Of a stretch of DNA of 10,651 nt, positions 1-6,999 are shown piece after piece. The notes beneath the pieces were generated by a model, which searched no databases, had not been told where the DNA came from, and worked only from the letters and a program-made list of their open reading frames with translations. Location: contig JABXIP010000406.1 of the NCBI GenBank assembly GCA_013373005.1, positions 1-10,651 on the forward strand, written 5' to 3'. The position numbers were made by a program, and so were the translations under genes. This DNA is from Cytophagia bacterium (GTDB taxonomy: Bacteria > Bacteroidota > Bacteroidia > Cytophagales > Cyclobacteriaceae). Position 1 is the stretch's first letter. Each line of letters opens with the position of its first letter.

Positions 1-1
1 T

Positions 2-61
2 ATTGAAAAAACAGATCAGGTATTTAGGGTTGAACTTCCACTTTTAACCATTTCAGAATGA
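2..61 (+). CDS. C-terminal end of upstream gene, probable sensor histidine kinase (partial)
   Basis: The frame starting at base 2 is open to a TGA at 59-61 and encodes 19 residues ending in FRVELPLLTISE. A hydrophobic beta strand of the type F-x-V-x-L-P-L near the C-terminus is typical of the last strand of histidine kinase ATPase domains, including the LytS/YpdA-type kinases that pair with LytTR regulators. The stop overlaps the start of the next gene in an ATGA arrangement, so the two are almost certainly translated from one message. The kinase identity is inferred mainly from this partnership, because only the tail is visible. The rest of the gene lies to the left of the window. Confidence 0.6.
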   Translation: MEKTDQVFRVELPLLTISE

Positions 62-816
62 AGGTATTAATTGTTGAAGACGAGTCTATGGCGGCCAAAA
101 GGCTGTCGAGTATGCTGCTAAAACTGGAGCCCGATGTTGAGATTCTAGAGGTTCTTGACTCAGTGAAAACTGCCGTGAAATGGCTTTCAACAAACGAGGC
201 CGACCTTTTATTCTTCGACATACAGCTGGCCGATGGGCTCAGTTTTGAGATTCTCAATCAGGTGAATATTCAAACGCCAATCATTTTCACCACTGCTTTC
301 GATGAGTATGCCATCAAGGCCTTTAAGGTGAATAGTATAGACTATTTGCTAAAGCCCATAGATCCGGAAGAGCTACAAAACGCTCTGGACAAGTTTCATC
401 AAAACTTCAAAAGACCTGAAGCAGAGCAACCCAATATGGCCCTGTTAGAGCAGGCTATGAAAATGCTCACCAAGCAATACAAGGAGCGGTTTGTGGTGAA
501 AATTGGCGAGCATATCCATACTATTTCAGTGAGTGATACGGCCTATTTTTTTAGTCAGGATAAAGCCACTTTTCTGGTTACTAAAGAGAAGAAGAGATAC
601 ATTATTGACTATACTTTGGAAGAAGTCGAAGGACTGATTGACCCTCAGGATTTTTTCAGAATCAACCGCAAATACCTCATTTCCATGCGAGCAGTGAAAG
701 ACATTGTAAGCTACTCCAACAGTAGGTTGCGCATCATTCTCAGTCAATCAGATGAAATGGATGCCATTGTTAGCCGCGAAAGAGTGCAAGACTTTAAAAA
801 GTGGTTAGATCGGTAG
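58..816 (+). CDS. LytTR-family two-component response regulator
   Basis: This is a cytoplasmic DNA-binding response regulator of 252 residues, the usual length for the LytR/AlgR type. Residues 1-115 form a receiver domain. It shows acidic D8 and E9 after the first strand, the phosphoacceptor D54 in FFDIQLADG, T79 in FTTAF, and K99 in YLLKPI. A short linker leads to a LytTR DNA-binding domain at about 142-252, recognisable by FFRINRKYLISMRAV and the following strands. The start ATG at 58 overlaps the stop of the upstream probable kinase, so kinase and regulator form one translationally coupled unit. The expected role is phosphorylation-controlled transcription. Targets cannot be read from the sequence, although the next gene at 858 lies only 41 bp downstream and may be co-transcribed. 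Family assignment is secure; the signal and regulon are unknown. Confidence 0.95.
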   Translation: MKVLIVEDESMAAKRLSSMLLKLEPDVEILEVLDSVKTAVKWLSTNEADLLFFDIQLADGLSFEILNQVNIQTPIIFTTAFDEYAIKAFKVNSIDYLLKPIDPEELQNALDKFHQNFKRPEAEQPNMALLEQAMKMLTKQYKERFVVKIGEHIHTISVSDTAYFFSQDKATFLVTKEKKRYIIDYTLEEVEGLIDPQDFFRINRKYLISMRAVKDIVSYSNSRLRIILSQSDEMDAIVSRERVQDFKKWLDR

Positions 817-857
817 ATATCTGTAACTTTCGACTAATCATTTAGGTTAACCCAATT

Positions 858-1586
858 ATGCATATCAAGTCTGTTATCACGACTCTTCTTTTCTTCGTAT
901 TTTCTATCTCTTATGCTCAGCAGCCATCAGGTACCTGGGTAATGGCGCATATTAAAGCCAAACAACCGGTGCTTTCTGCCACTTTAGAGCAAGGGGAGCT
1001 GGTTTTTGACAAAGGTCTTCCATTTGATTCCTCTGTTGTTTACACTCCCGGGCTGATGGTGGTACAGTATGAGGCCAATCAAACGGCCAAGAGCTATTCC
1101 TGGGATGGAAATGAAAACTGGACCTGGCAATTGCTGGAAGATAGTCTGTTGATGTTCGGCAAGAAAGACACTCTTTTCGGCACCTACTCTCCAAATGCAA
1201 TTCTGGTAAGTTCAACTGTAGATCCGGTTCCTACCGAATACACCTTTTTAAAAGTAGATGATAAGCTGGAGCTGGAGCATTTGAAACCTGGAACAAAGAC
1301 GAATCTTAAGATAGACGATCATCCATTTGATAAACTAGAGCTTACTTTTGAGCAAGACACGGTTTTAACCGGACCCAATGAAATTGAGGGTTTAGAAATG
1401 TATCTCACCACCATTGGCCCGCTTCAAGTGATTGAATACTCATTTGATAAACCACTTGAGAAGGTGGAATTGGGCATTATTTACCTCTTCAGAGAAAGAC
1501 GAAGAAAGTATAAAGGGCTCTTTTATCCTGTTGTCGATGACTTCCGCAAGCCGAGTTCTAAGGAGCTGGAAATCAGCATAAAATAA
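858..1586 (+). CDS. Secreted protein of unknown function
   Basis: I do not recognise this 242-residue protein. It starts with a clear Sec signal peptide (K4, then hydrophobic TTLLFFVFSISYA, with a likely cut before QQ at about 22). The mature part is rich in alternating hydrophobic strands and begins PSGTW. The segment to about residue 130 (GTW near the start, then short strands such as SLLMFG and DTLFGTYS) vaguely recalls lipocalin-like small barrels, but there is no diagnostic motif. There are no cysteines or metal motifs. It follows the response regulator by 41 bp. A TAACTTTC at 824-831 resembles a Bacteroidota -7 element (TAnnTTTG) with one mismatch, so it could also have its own promoter. 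The coding call rests on the long open frame, the signal peptide and base use like its neighbours. Confidence 0.85.
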   Translation: MHIKSVITTLLFFVFSISYAQQPSGTWVMAHIKAKQPVLSATLEQGELVFDKGLPFDSSVVYTPGLMVVQYEANQTAKSYSWDGNENWTWQLLEDSLLMFGKKDTLFGTYSPNAILVSSTVDPVPTEYTFLKVDDKLELEHLKPGTKTNLKIDDHPFDKLELTFEQDTVLTGPNEIEGLEMYLTTIGPLQVIEYSFDKPLEKVELGIIYLFRERRRKYKGLFYPVVDDFRKPSSKELEISIK

Positions 1587-1624
1587 TTCGATAGGGCGCA
1601 GAATCTTCTAGCTCTTTTTCCACA

Positions 1625-1632
1625 TATCTTTG
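1625..1632 (+). promoter_or_regulatory. Probable -7 promoter element for the cysteine-cluster gene
   Basis: TATCTTTG matches the Bacteroidota sigma-ABfr -7 consensus TAnnTTTG exactly. It ends only 11 bp before the ATG at 1644, so transcription would begin roughly 5-8 bases from the start codon. No good TTG is found at the -33 position, which lowers confidence. Confidence 0.5.
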
Positions 1633-1643
1633 CGCCTCGTTTT

Positions 1644-2252
1644 ATGTCGGTGATTCGCAAGGTGAGAGCGGTGGAAAAGATTTTCGCGGCCCTCGATAGT
1701 GAAATCAAAATCTTTCAAGGTACTTCTCAGATCAGTTGCCTTGCAGGTTGCGGCAAGTGTTGCTTCAAGCCGGATATTGAAGCTACCCCTTTGGAATTTC
1801 TTCCTCTGGCTTTCGATCTATTTCTTACCAGGCGAATTGATGAAGTCTTTGATGAGTTGAGCACTTCTGAAAAGGCCTATTGTCATTTGTTCACGCCTAA
1901 ACCATTGAGTTTGGATAAAGGCTCTTGTGGCCAATATGTGCACAGAGGACTGATTTGCCGTTTGTTCGGTTACTCAGCCATGAAGACTAAAAATTCAGAG
2001 AGAAAGTACATTACCTGTAAGCCCATTAAGGAGAGTCAGGCCGAGAAGGTAGAAGCAGTGAATCGATCTTTGAAAGAAGGCGGCAAGGTGCCTTTAATGA
2101 GCGACTATTACTTTCAAATCCGTTCTATTGACCCCGATTTGGGTACCAACCGATACCCAATCAATGAGGCCATCCGCAAGGCTATAGAATACGTTATGGC
2201 CTATTATGCTTACCGCAGAAGGCCTCCTATTAGAAGGAAGTTGAGTGCATAA
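1644..2252 (+). CDS. YkgJ-family cysteine-cluster protein (putative zinc/iron-chelating domain)
   Basis: The 202-residue cytoplasmic protein carries the CxxxCxxCC signature of the YkgJ family at C32, C36, C39 and C40. The second half of the family pattern follows: C95 in SCGQYVHRGLICRLFGY, with C105 before RLFGY, and further cysteines at C80 and C125. Eight cysteines in a protein with no signal peptide fit binding of a metal ion or iron-sulfur centre. The biochemical role of the family is not established; 'zinc- or iron-chelating' is the family label and not something proven here. The C-terminus from about 190 is basic (RRRPPIRRK). The gene is preceded by a close -7 element and followed by the repeat-rich gap, so it is probably a single-gene transcript. 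Confidence 0.9.
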   Translation: MSVIRKVRAVEKIFAALDSEIKIFQGTSQISCLAGCGKCCFKPDIEATPLEFLPLAFDLFLTRRIDEVFDELSTSEKAYCHLFTPKPLSLDKGSCGQYVHRGLICRLFGYSAMKTKNSERKYITCKPIKESQAEKVEAVNRSLKEGGKVPLMSDYYFQIRSIDPDLGTNRYPINEAIRKAIEYVMAYYAYRRRPPIRRKLSA

Positions 2253-2284
2253 TCTTTATGAGAAGGGTTATTCAGCATGAATAT

Positions 2285-2388
2285 GACCGATGAACTCCCG
2301 TCTAAGTCATTCTGAACGCAGTGAAGAATCTTATCCTCTAACCATCGACTTGTAAGACTGTATAAGATGCTTCGTTCCTCAGCATGAC
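2285..2388 (+). repeat. Imperfect palindromic repeat, copy 1
   Basis: The unit has a 21-base lead-in (2285-2305) and then two long arms. The left arm at 2306-2333 begins GTCATTCTGAA and ends GAAGAATCTTA. The right arm at 2363-2388 begins TAAGATGCTTC and ends CAGCATGAC. The outer ten and inner eleven positions pair with one mismatch each, with a bulged middle, around a 29-base loop. It matches copy 2 at 2459-2561. There is no T-tract, so it is not a standard terminator. From memory, repeats with arms of this kind are common between genes in Bacteroidota; that was not checked here. Confidence 0.85.
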
Positions 2389-2458
2389 TGTTAACGAAGG
2401 TTTTGTCGGTTATCTAACTGTGTTGCAGAAGCTGGCTGATGTTGAAATAGAATGTTGG

Positions 2459-2561
2459 GACCGATGATCTCCCGTCTAAGTCATTCTGAACCAAGAGAAG
2501 AATCTTAACCATTAAGAAAGACAAATATGGCTTGATAAGATGCTTCGTTCTTCAGCATGAC
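2459..2561 (+). repeat. Imperfect palindromic repeat, copy 2
   Basis: This is the same unit as copy 1, 174 bp downstream and in the same orientation. The lead-in at 2459-2479 differs from copy 1 by one base. The left arm at 2480-2507 differs by three bases, all in the bulged middle. The right arm at 2536-2561 differs by one base. The 28-base loop (2508-2535) has essentially no similarity to the loop of copy 1. The 70 bp between the copies (2389-2458) look unique, and no gene is visible anywhere in 2253-2644. Confidence 0.85.
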
Positions 2562-2588
2562 ACACAGAGGTAGTTGTGGACACTGAAC

Positions 2589-2623
2589 AAAAAAAGGCCT
2601 TGACATTACTGCCAAGGCCTTTT
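2589..2623 (-). terminator. Rho-independent terminator of the M1 peptidase gene
   Basis: An 11-bp perfect stem (2592-2602 with 2613-2623, core AAGGCCTTG) encloses a 10-base loop. Read on the minus strand it ends in a run of seven T, about 20 bp past the stop of the M1 peptidase gene. On the plus strand the stem is followed by TTTTCTG, so weak termination in the other direction is possible. Confidence 0.9.
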
Positions 2624-2644
2624 CTGATTGATTGTTATTATTTC

Positions 2645-4981
2645 TTAGTTACCTCCGTTGGCTCTTTGCATTGGGTTAGAACCAGTAGATTGACCTCTGG
2701 CTGCACCACCACCAAATCTGAACAATTCAAACCTTGACGGTTGATTTGATCTAGGGAAGTAGTTGTTGTCTTCGTTGGTATCTGCAGTTTCTCTATAAGG
2801 ATCGATTCTGATTTGAGCTACCTCCTTGTCCTTCATAAAGGCCTTGGTTACACTCTGCTCGTTCTTTCTCCAGATATAGGCCGGAATTCTCTCCACCTCT
2901 TTTGTTCCATCAACATAAGTCCACTCAATGATGATTGGCATTACCAAACCACCCTTGTTAGCGAAGTCTATCTGGTAGAAGTTTTTGTTGTCTCCCAAAA
3001 GGGCTTTTTCTTCTGCAGAAAGTGAAGCAGTGAATCTTTCATACGCTCTCTTAGACTCGTCAGTCACTTCGAACTGATCGTATGAGTAGTAGAAATCCTG
3101 TAGTTCCGGATCTTCCTCAACTAGGAACTTCAATCCTTCTTCACGGTTTCTTTGGTCAGCAACGTCAGTGTTTTCCAATTTATCCGCTTCAGCCATCATT
3201 GGGTACTCCACTTCAGGATTCTTGGTGTCTAGTTTGAACCACTTCACATCTTCAATAGAAATATCCACATTGTCGATGGTGAAGTACCAACCTCTAATGA
3301 ACCAATCGATATCAACGGCTGATGCATCTTCCAGGGTTCTGAACAAGTCGTCTGGAGTTGGGTGCTTAAAGGCCCAACGCTGAGCATATTGCTTAAAGGC
3401 AAAGTCGAACAGTTCACGACCCATAATGGTCTCACGAAGAATGTTCAAACCTGTAGCCGCTTTAGCATAGGCATTATTACCAAAACCGATGATGTTTTCA
3501 GAGTTGGTCATAATTGGCTCTAACTGATCTTTTGGTAAAGCCATGTAAGGAGCAATTTTGTAAGCAGGGCCTCTTCTGTGAGGATAGTTATTGTCGAACT
3601 CCTGCTCAGTCAAATACTGCACGAAAGTATTCAAGCCTTCATCCATCCATGTCCACTGACGCTCATCAGAGTTCACAATCATAGGGAAGAAGTTATGTCC
3701 AACTTCGTGAATGATTACCCCAATAGCACCGTATTTGGTAGACTCAGAGTAAGAACCATCAGGAAGTGTTCTTCCATAGTTGAAACAAATCATCGGATAC
3801 TCCATACCGTTAGAAGCTTCAACCGAGATAGCTACCGGGTATGGGTAAGGAATAGTGTATTTTGAATAGGTTCTTAGCGTATGCGCTACTGTTTTAGTAG
3901 AGTATCTGTCGTAGATGCCGTAAGCTTCTTTGGCGTAGTAAGACATTGCAATTGGAGTCTTGTCGCTACCATCGATTTTAGTAGCCATTGCATCCCAAAC
4001 AAATTTTCTGGAAGATGTCCAGGCAAAATCTCTTACGTTTTCAGCTTTGTAGTGCCAGGTTTTAGTGGCAGAAGTTCCTTCTTTTTCGTTCTCTTTGGCT
4101 TCTTCCAAAGTCACGATTTTCACCGGCTCATCGAAAGTTTTCTGTGCAGTTTCCCATCTTTTTTGCTGCTCTGGTGTAAGTACTTCCTTGGCATTTTGCA
4201 ACCAACCGGTAGAGCCCACAACGTGGTCGGCAGGGACAGTCATTTTCACATCGTAGTTACCGAATGTTAGAGCAAACTCCCCTCTTCCAGTAAACTGCTT
4301 GTTGTTCCAACCCTGAAAGTCTGAGTAAACAGCCATTCTTGGGAACCAGCCAGTAATGGTGTAGATGTAGTTTCCGTCCTCAGGGAAATACTCATGTCCA
4401 CCTCTTGCACCAGACTCGCTTCTTGGAGTAGTGTTATACCACCATTTAATATTGAAAGAGATTTTATCACCCGGCTTAAGCACCTGAGGCAAGTCAATTC
4501 TCATCATGGTTTGGTTAATGGTGTGCTTTAGAGCACCGCCTTTGGCATCTGTTACTTCAGTAATGTGGAAACCCCAGTCATTGTCATGACCATCGAGGGC
4601 TTCAATCTGACCATAAGTCATTCTGGAGTTGATGCTGCTCGGATCGAATTTGTAAGAATCATTGTCAGGCTGTCTTACGTTCTCATCCAATGCCAACCAA
4701 AGGTAGTTCAATGGGTCTGGCGAGTTGTTGAAGTAAGTAATGGTTTCATAACCATCCAGTCTCTGATTATCATCATTCAGTGTGGCCTCAATTTTATAGT
4801 CGGCTTTTTGCTGCCAATACTGAGGTCCTGGTGCTCCAGAGGCACTTCTGTAGACACTTGGGTCGCGGAGCATGCGCTCCAATTGTTCAAATCGCTTGCC
4901 GTGGTTGCTAGTCTCTACCTGGGCAAAAGAGCTTCCACCCAGAATAAAAACAGCCACGAAAGCATAGATTATCCTTTTCAT
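2645..4981 (-). CDS. Secreted M1-family (gluzincin) metallopeptidase
   Basis: This is a zinc aminopeptidase-type enzyme, 778 residues from the chosen start. The zinc site is HEVGH (H425, E426, H429) with the third ligand E448 in WMDEGLNTF, exactly the HExxH-x18-E spacing of clan MA. The upstream exopeptidase motif reads NGMEYP (E394), the GMEY form seen in many bacterial M1 enzymes instead of GAMEN. A probable catalytic tyrosine is Y505 in NAYAKAATGL. Residues 1-20 are a signal peptide (MKRIIYAF to SSFAQ). An ATG 11 codons upstream would overlap the preceding gene and put charged residues before the signal peptide, so I prefer 4981. Beyond about residue 580 lies an extended C-terminal region of roughly 200 residues ending in a Gly/Asn-rich tail. 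The likely role is peptide degradation at the envelope or outside the cell. It lies 13 bp after the HupE-like gene, so co-transcription is likely. Confidence 0.95.
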   Translation of the reverse strand: MKRIIYAFVAVFILGGSSFAQVETSNHGKRFEQLERMLRDPSVYRSASGAPGPQYWQQKADYKIEATLNDDNQRLDGYETITYFNNSPDPLNYLWLALDENVRQPDNDSYKFDPSSINSRMTYGQIEALDGHDNDWGFHITEVTDAKGGALKHTINQTMMRIDLPQVLKPGDKISFNIKWWYNTTPRSESGARGGHEYFPEDGNYIYTITGWFPRMAVYSDFQGWNNKQFTGRGEFALTFGNYDVKMTVPADHVVGSTGWLQNAKEVLTPEQQKRWETAQKTFDEPVKIVTLEEAKENEKEGTSATKTWHYKAENVRDFAWTSSRKFVWDAMATKIDGSDKTPIAMSYYAKEAYGIYDRYSTKTVAHTLRTYSKYTIPYPYPVAISVEASNGMEYPMICFNYGRTLPDGSYSESTKYGAIGVIIHEVGHNFFPMIVNSDERQWTWMDEGLNTFVQYLTEQEFDNNYPHRRGPAYKIAPYMALPKDQLEPIMTNSENIIGFGNNAYAKAATGLNILRETIMGRELFDFAFKQYAQRWAFKHPTPDDLFRTLEDASAVDIDWFIRGWYFTIDNVDISIEDVKWFKLDTKNPEVEYPMMAEADKLENTDVADQRNREEGLKFLVEEDPELQDFYYSYDQFEVTDESKRAYERFTASLSAEEKALLGDNKNFYQIDFANKGGLVMPIIIEWTYVDGTKEVERIPAYIWRKNEQSVTKAFMKDKEVAQIRIDPYRETADTNEDNNYFPRSNQPSRFELFRFGGGAARGQSTGSNPMQRANGGN

Positions 4982-4994
4982 AGTAGTTCGGTTT

Positions 4995-5576
4995 TTACCA
5001 AAATTTAGTTTCAATCATTAAAGAAATTGCAATACCCGCAATGGCCGATGAAATCACCAAAATCCAATCGCGTTTTGACACGTTAAATAACCCCACGAAA
5101 ACAAAGGAGGTTATCATAAAGAAGATCACAATAATGATCTGCCCTAACTCAAGCCCTAAGTTAAAACCTAAAAGCGGAGTTAGTATACTTTCTTCCCTTC
5201 CTAATAAGCTTTTCAGGTAATTAGAAAAACCTAAGCCATGAATCAGGCCAAAAAACAAGGCATAAAAATAATTGCTGCTGAATTTGGCCGGAGTAGATCC
5301 ATGTTTCTTAACCAAGTTAGATACAGCGGTAACAAAAATGGTCACTGGAATAAGGAATTCTATGATATCAGTTCTGAAGTTCACCAGATTCATGGTGCTC
5401 AGCGCCAGGGTAATGGAATGGCCGATAGTAAAGGCTGTAACGAGAATAAGTACCTTCTTCCAGTCTTTGGCCTGATATATGGCGCATAGGGCTACCACAA
5501 AGAGAATATGATCATACCCTCTTATATCTAAAATATGTTGATAACCCAGTTCGAAATAAGTCGAGAATTGGCTCAT
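4995..5576 (-). CDS. HupE/UreJ-like integral membrane protein
   Basis: The 193-residue protein has about six predicted transmembrane segments (about 23-34, 42-62, 71-89, 103-121, 138-165 and 171-188). Histidines sit in conserved membrane-edge motifs: GYDHILF at 20-26, FTIGHSITLAL around H53, and GLIHGLGF around H113, followed by GFNLGLELGQ at 137-146. These match the HupE/UreJ_2 family. HupE and UreJ proteins are tied to nickel handling for hydrogenase and urease, but the family is broad and no hydrogenase or urease gene is visible here, so the metal role is inference. It is first in a probable two-gene transcript with the M1 peptidase and is divergent from the DUF6702 gene. The ATG at 5576 gives a short N-terminus before the first motif, as expected. 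Confidence 0.9.
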   Translation of the reverse strand: MSQFSTYFELGYQHILDIRGYDHILFVVALCAIYQAKDWKKVLILVTAFTIGHSITLALSTMNLVNFRTDIIEFLIPVTIFVTAVSNLVKKHGSTPAKFSSNYFYALFFGLIHGLGFSNYLKSLLGREESILTPLLGFNLGLELGQIIIVIFFMITSFVFVGLFNVSKRDWILVISSAIAGIAISLMIETKFW

Positions 5577-5614
5577 TCTTTGCGAGAATTGTCGTTGCAG
5601 TTTTCTAAGGATTG

Positions 5615-5622
5615 CAATAATA
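5615..5622 (-). promoter_or_regulatory. Possible -7 element for the HupE-M1 transcript
   Basis: Read on the minus strand the site is TATTATTG, one mismatch from TAnnTTTG. It is about 38 bp before the HupE-like start. No clear -33 TTG was found, so the call is tentative. Confidence 0.3.
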
Positions 5623-5627
5623 AAGTT

Positions 5628-5635
5628 TAATTTTG
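5628..5635 (+). promoter_or_regulatory. Probable -7 element for the DUF6702-DUF3298 transcript
   Basis: TAATTTTG matches TAnnTTTG exactly and would start transcription at about 5640-5643, some 20 bases before the ATG at 5660. It lies 5 bp from the opposing minus-strand element, so the two transcripts would have a compact shared control region. A well-spaced -33 TTG is not evident. Confidence 0.45.
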
Positions 5636-5659
5636 AACCTGCATAGAAAAGAATTTGGC

Positions 5660-6151
5660 ATGCATCTAAAGCTTACATCGGTGGTGGTTCTGTGGTGGAT
5701 TGCACTCATGCATCCTTTTCACATTAGCGTGATGGATGCTGAGTATAATAACCAAAGCAAATCCTTGCAAATTAGTCACAGACTATTTCTTGATGATTTG
5801 GAAGAAGGGTTAAAAGACTTCCATGGTCTGGATTATATAGATACTGTAGAGCCTGAGAACCCCGAAAAGCTCGATAGTTTGATCAACAGCTATCTGCAAA
5901 AGAAGGTGTTCTTTGTTGTGAACGGAGAGGATAAGGAATTTGAATTCTATGGTTCAGAGTTGGAAGGCGATGCACGTTGGTGCTATTATGAAATTAAGAG
6001 TGTGGAAACTCTAAAGGAACTGGAAATCACCAATGTGGCATTGATGGATGTTTTTGACGATCAGCAAAACATTATGCACATTAAGGCCAAGGGCAAAATT
6101 CAAAGCTATAAACTAGACAAAGGCACCAAAGTCAAAACCTTCACCTTCTGA
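5660..6151 (+). CDS. DUF6702 family exported protein
   Basis: The protein has 163 residues. The frame is open upstream to a TTG at 5633, but that would lie inside the -7 element, and the ATG at 5660 directly begins a hydrophobic export segment (LTSVVVLWWIALMHPFH). I therefore start there. The mature N-terminus reads PFHISVMDAEYN, followed by SLQISHRLFLDDLEEGL, the pattern I associate with DUF6702: a conserved histidine, a strand ending in YN, and an R-x-F-x-DDLE motif. The C-terminal half is alternating strand-like segments. The function is unknown. In Bacteroidota this family is often found beside HupE-like and M1 peptidase genes, as here (from memory, not searched). The stop overlaps the next start by one base (TGATG), implying coupled translation. 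Confidence 0.85.
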   Translation: MHLKLTSVVVLWWIALMHPFHISVMDAEYNNQSKSLQISHRLFLDDLEEGLKDFHGLDYIDTVEPENPEKLDSLINSYLQKKVFFVVNGEDKEFEFYGSELEGDARWCYYEIKSVETLKELEITNVALMDVFDDQQNIMHIKAKGKIQSYKLDKGTKVKTFTF

Positions 6152-6999
6152 TGTTCAAAAAACTTCTTTCGCTTTCGCTGCTTTCTTTAGGTATACTGGG
6201 TTGTTCTTTTGGCGATAAGTCTCAGGAACAAGCGACCACGCCACCATTGGTAGAGGCTGTGCCCAAGTTTGTAGACTATAAGATCAATAAGATTTACGAA
6301 GAACTAGGGCCTTGCAGTACAGACAGTACCACTAGAAAGTGCCTTATTGTCAACATTGAATATCCGGAAATTACGGGCGTTGTGAGCAACAAAGTGATGG
6401 CTAAGCTCAATGAGAATATTCAAAACGATATTCTGAGCTCTACCTTCCTTTCAGATACTCCAACGAATTTTCAGGGGCTTACAGCTGAATTGGAAACCGA
6501 CTACAACAAGATCATTACCGATTTTCCAGACTACGATAACCCGTGGAATTTGGAGGTAAATTCAGACATTCTTTATCAGGATAGCCTTTTCATCAGCTTG
6601 GCGAGCACTATTTTCTCTTACACAGGAGGAGCTCACCCCAATTCAGGCCAATTGTATAGGAGTTATGATTTGAGAACTGGTGAGGCCATTGATCTGAATC
6701 AATTGCTGGTAGCAGGTTTTGAAAAAGAATTGAATGAGGCAGCCGAAATAGAGTTTAGAATGACCAAGGAAATTCCACCAAATGAATCCTTGGAAGACAG
6801 AGGCTTTTGGTTTCCTAACGATATTTTCGAGCTGAATCAGAACTTTGCCATCATTAATCAGAGCCTCATTTTCTATTATAATCCTTATGAAATCGGACCC
6901 TATTCTTTGGGTGCTACTGAACTGGAATTAAAGCTTACCGACTTTGTCAATCTAATAAAGGATGGAAGTGTGATTGAGAGTTACCAGACTAAGGATTAA
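6151..6999 (+). CDS. DUF3298 domain lipoprotein (RsiV/PdaC-like fold)
   Basis: The 282-residue protein has a lipoprotein signal: K3 and K4, a hydrophobic stretch, and ILGC with C18 as the lipidated cysteine. Residues 38-130 resemble a DUF4163-type N-terminal part (YPEITG, then AKLNENIQNDI). Residues about 150-270 form the DUF3298 part. It has the hallmark FSYTGGAHPNSG at 155-166, then YDLRTGEAIDLNQLL, and a closing NPYEIGPYSLGATELEL. The same fold occurs in the RsiV anti-sigma sensor domain and in PdaC deacetylase-associated regions, but this protein has no catalytic or sigma-binding part. A sensor or ligand-binding role at the envelope is possible and unproven. It is coupled to DUF6702 by a one-base overlap, and its last 11 bases overlap the end of the opposite-strand 2H gene. 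Confidence 0.88.
   Translation: MFKKLLSLSLLSLGILGCSFGDKSQEQATTPPLVEAVPKFVDYKINKIYEELGPCSTDSTTRKCLIVNIEYPEITGVVSNKVMAKLNENIQNDILSSTFLSDTPTNFQGLTAELETDYNKIITDFPDYDNPWNLEVNSDILYQDSLFISLASTIFSYTGGAHPNSGQLYRSYDLRTGEAIDLNQLLVAGFEKELNEAAEIEFRMTKEIPPNESLEDRGFWFPNDIFELNQNFAIINQSLIFYYNPYEIGPYSLGATELELKLTDFVNLIKDGSVIESYQTKD

Noticed and set aside
952..1215. Minus-strand open frame of 87 codons inside the secreted protein gene
   Set aside because: It lies opposite a gene with a signal peptide and normal base use, and shows no domain, export signal or start context of its own.
1592..1637. Possible hairpin between GGCGCA and TGCGCC before the YkgJ gene
   Set aside because: The stem is only about six pairs, with a loop of about 30 bases and no T-tract after it. 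It also overlaps the better supported -7 element.
2285..2561. The palindromic repeats as a CRISPR array
   Set aside because: There are only two units, the repeats are over 100 bp with large internal palindromes, and no cas genes are nearby.
3881..4270. Plus-strand open frame of 129 codons opposite the M1 peptidase
   Set aside because: It is a mirror of a strongly supported coding region; the translation is cysteine- and phenylalanine-rich low-quality sequence with no recognisable motif.
4565..5008. Plus-strand open frame of 147 codons opposite the start of the M1 peptidase
   Set aside because: It overlaps the signal peptide and N-terminal domain of a confirmed gene and has no independent support.
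4982..5014. Upstream ATG at 5014 as the start of the M1 peptidase
   Set aside because: It would overlap the HupE-like gene and add eleven residues in front of a well-formed signal peptide; ATG 4981 fits better.
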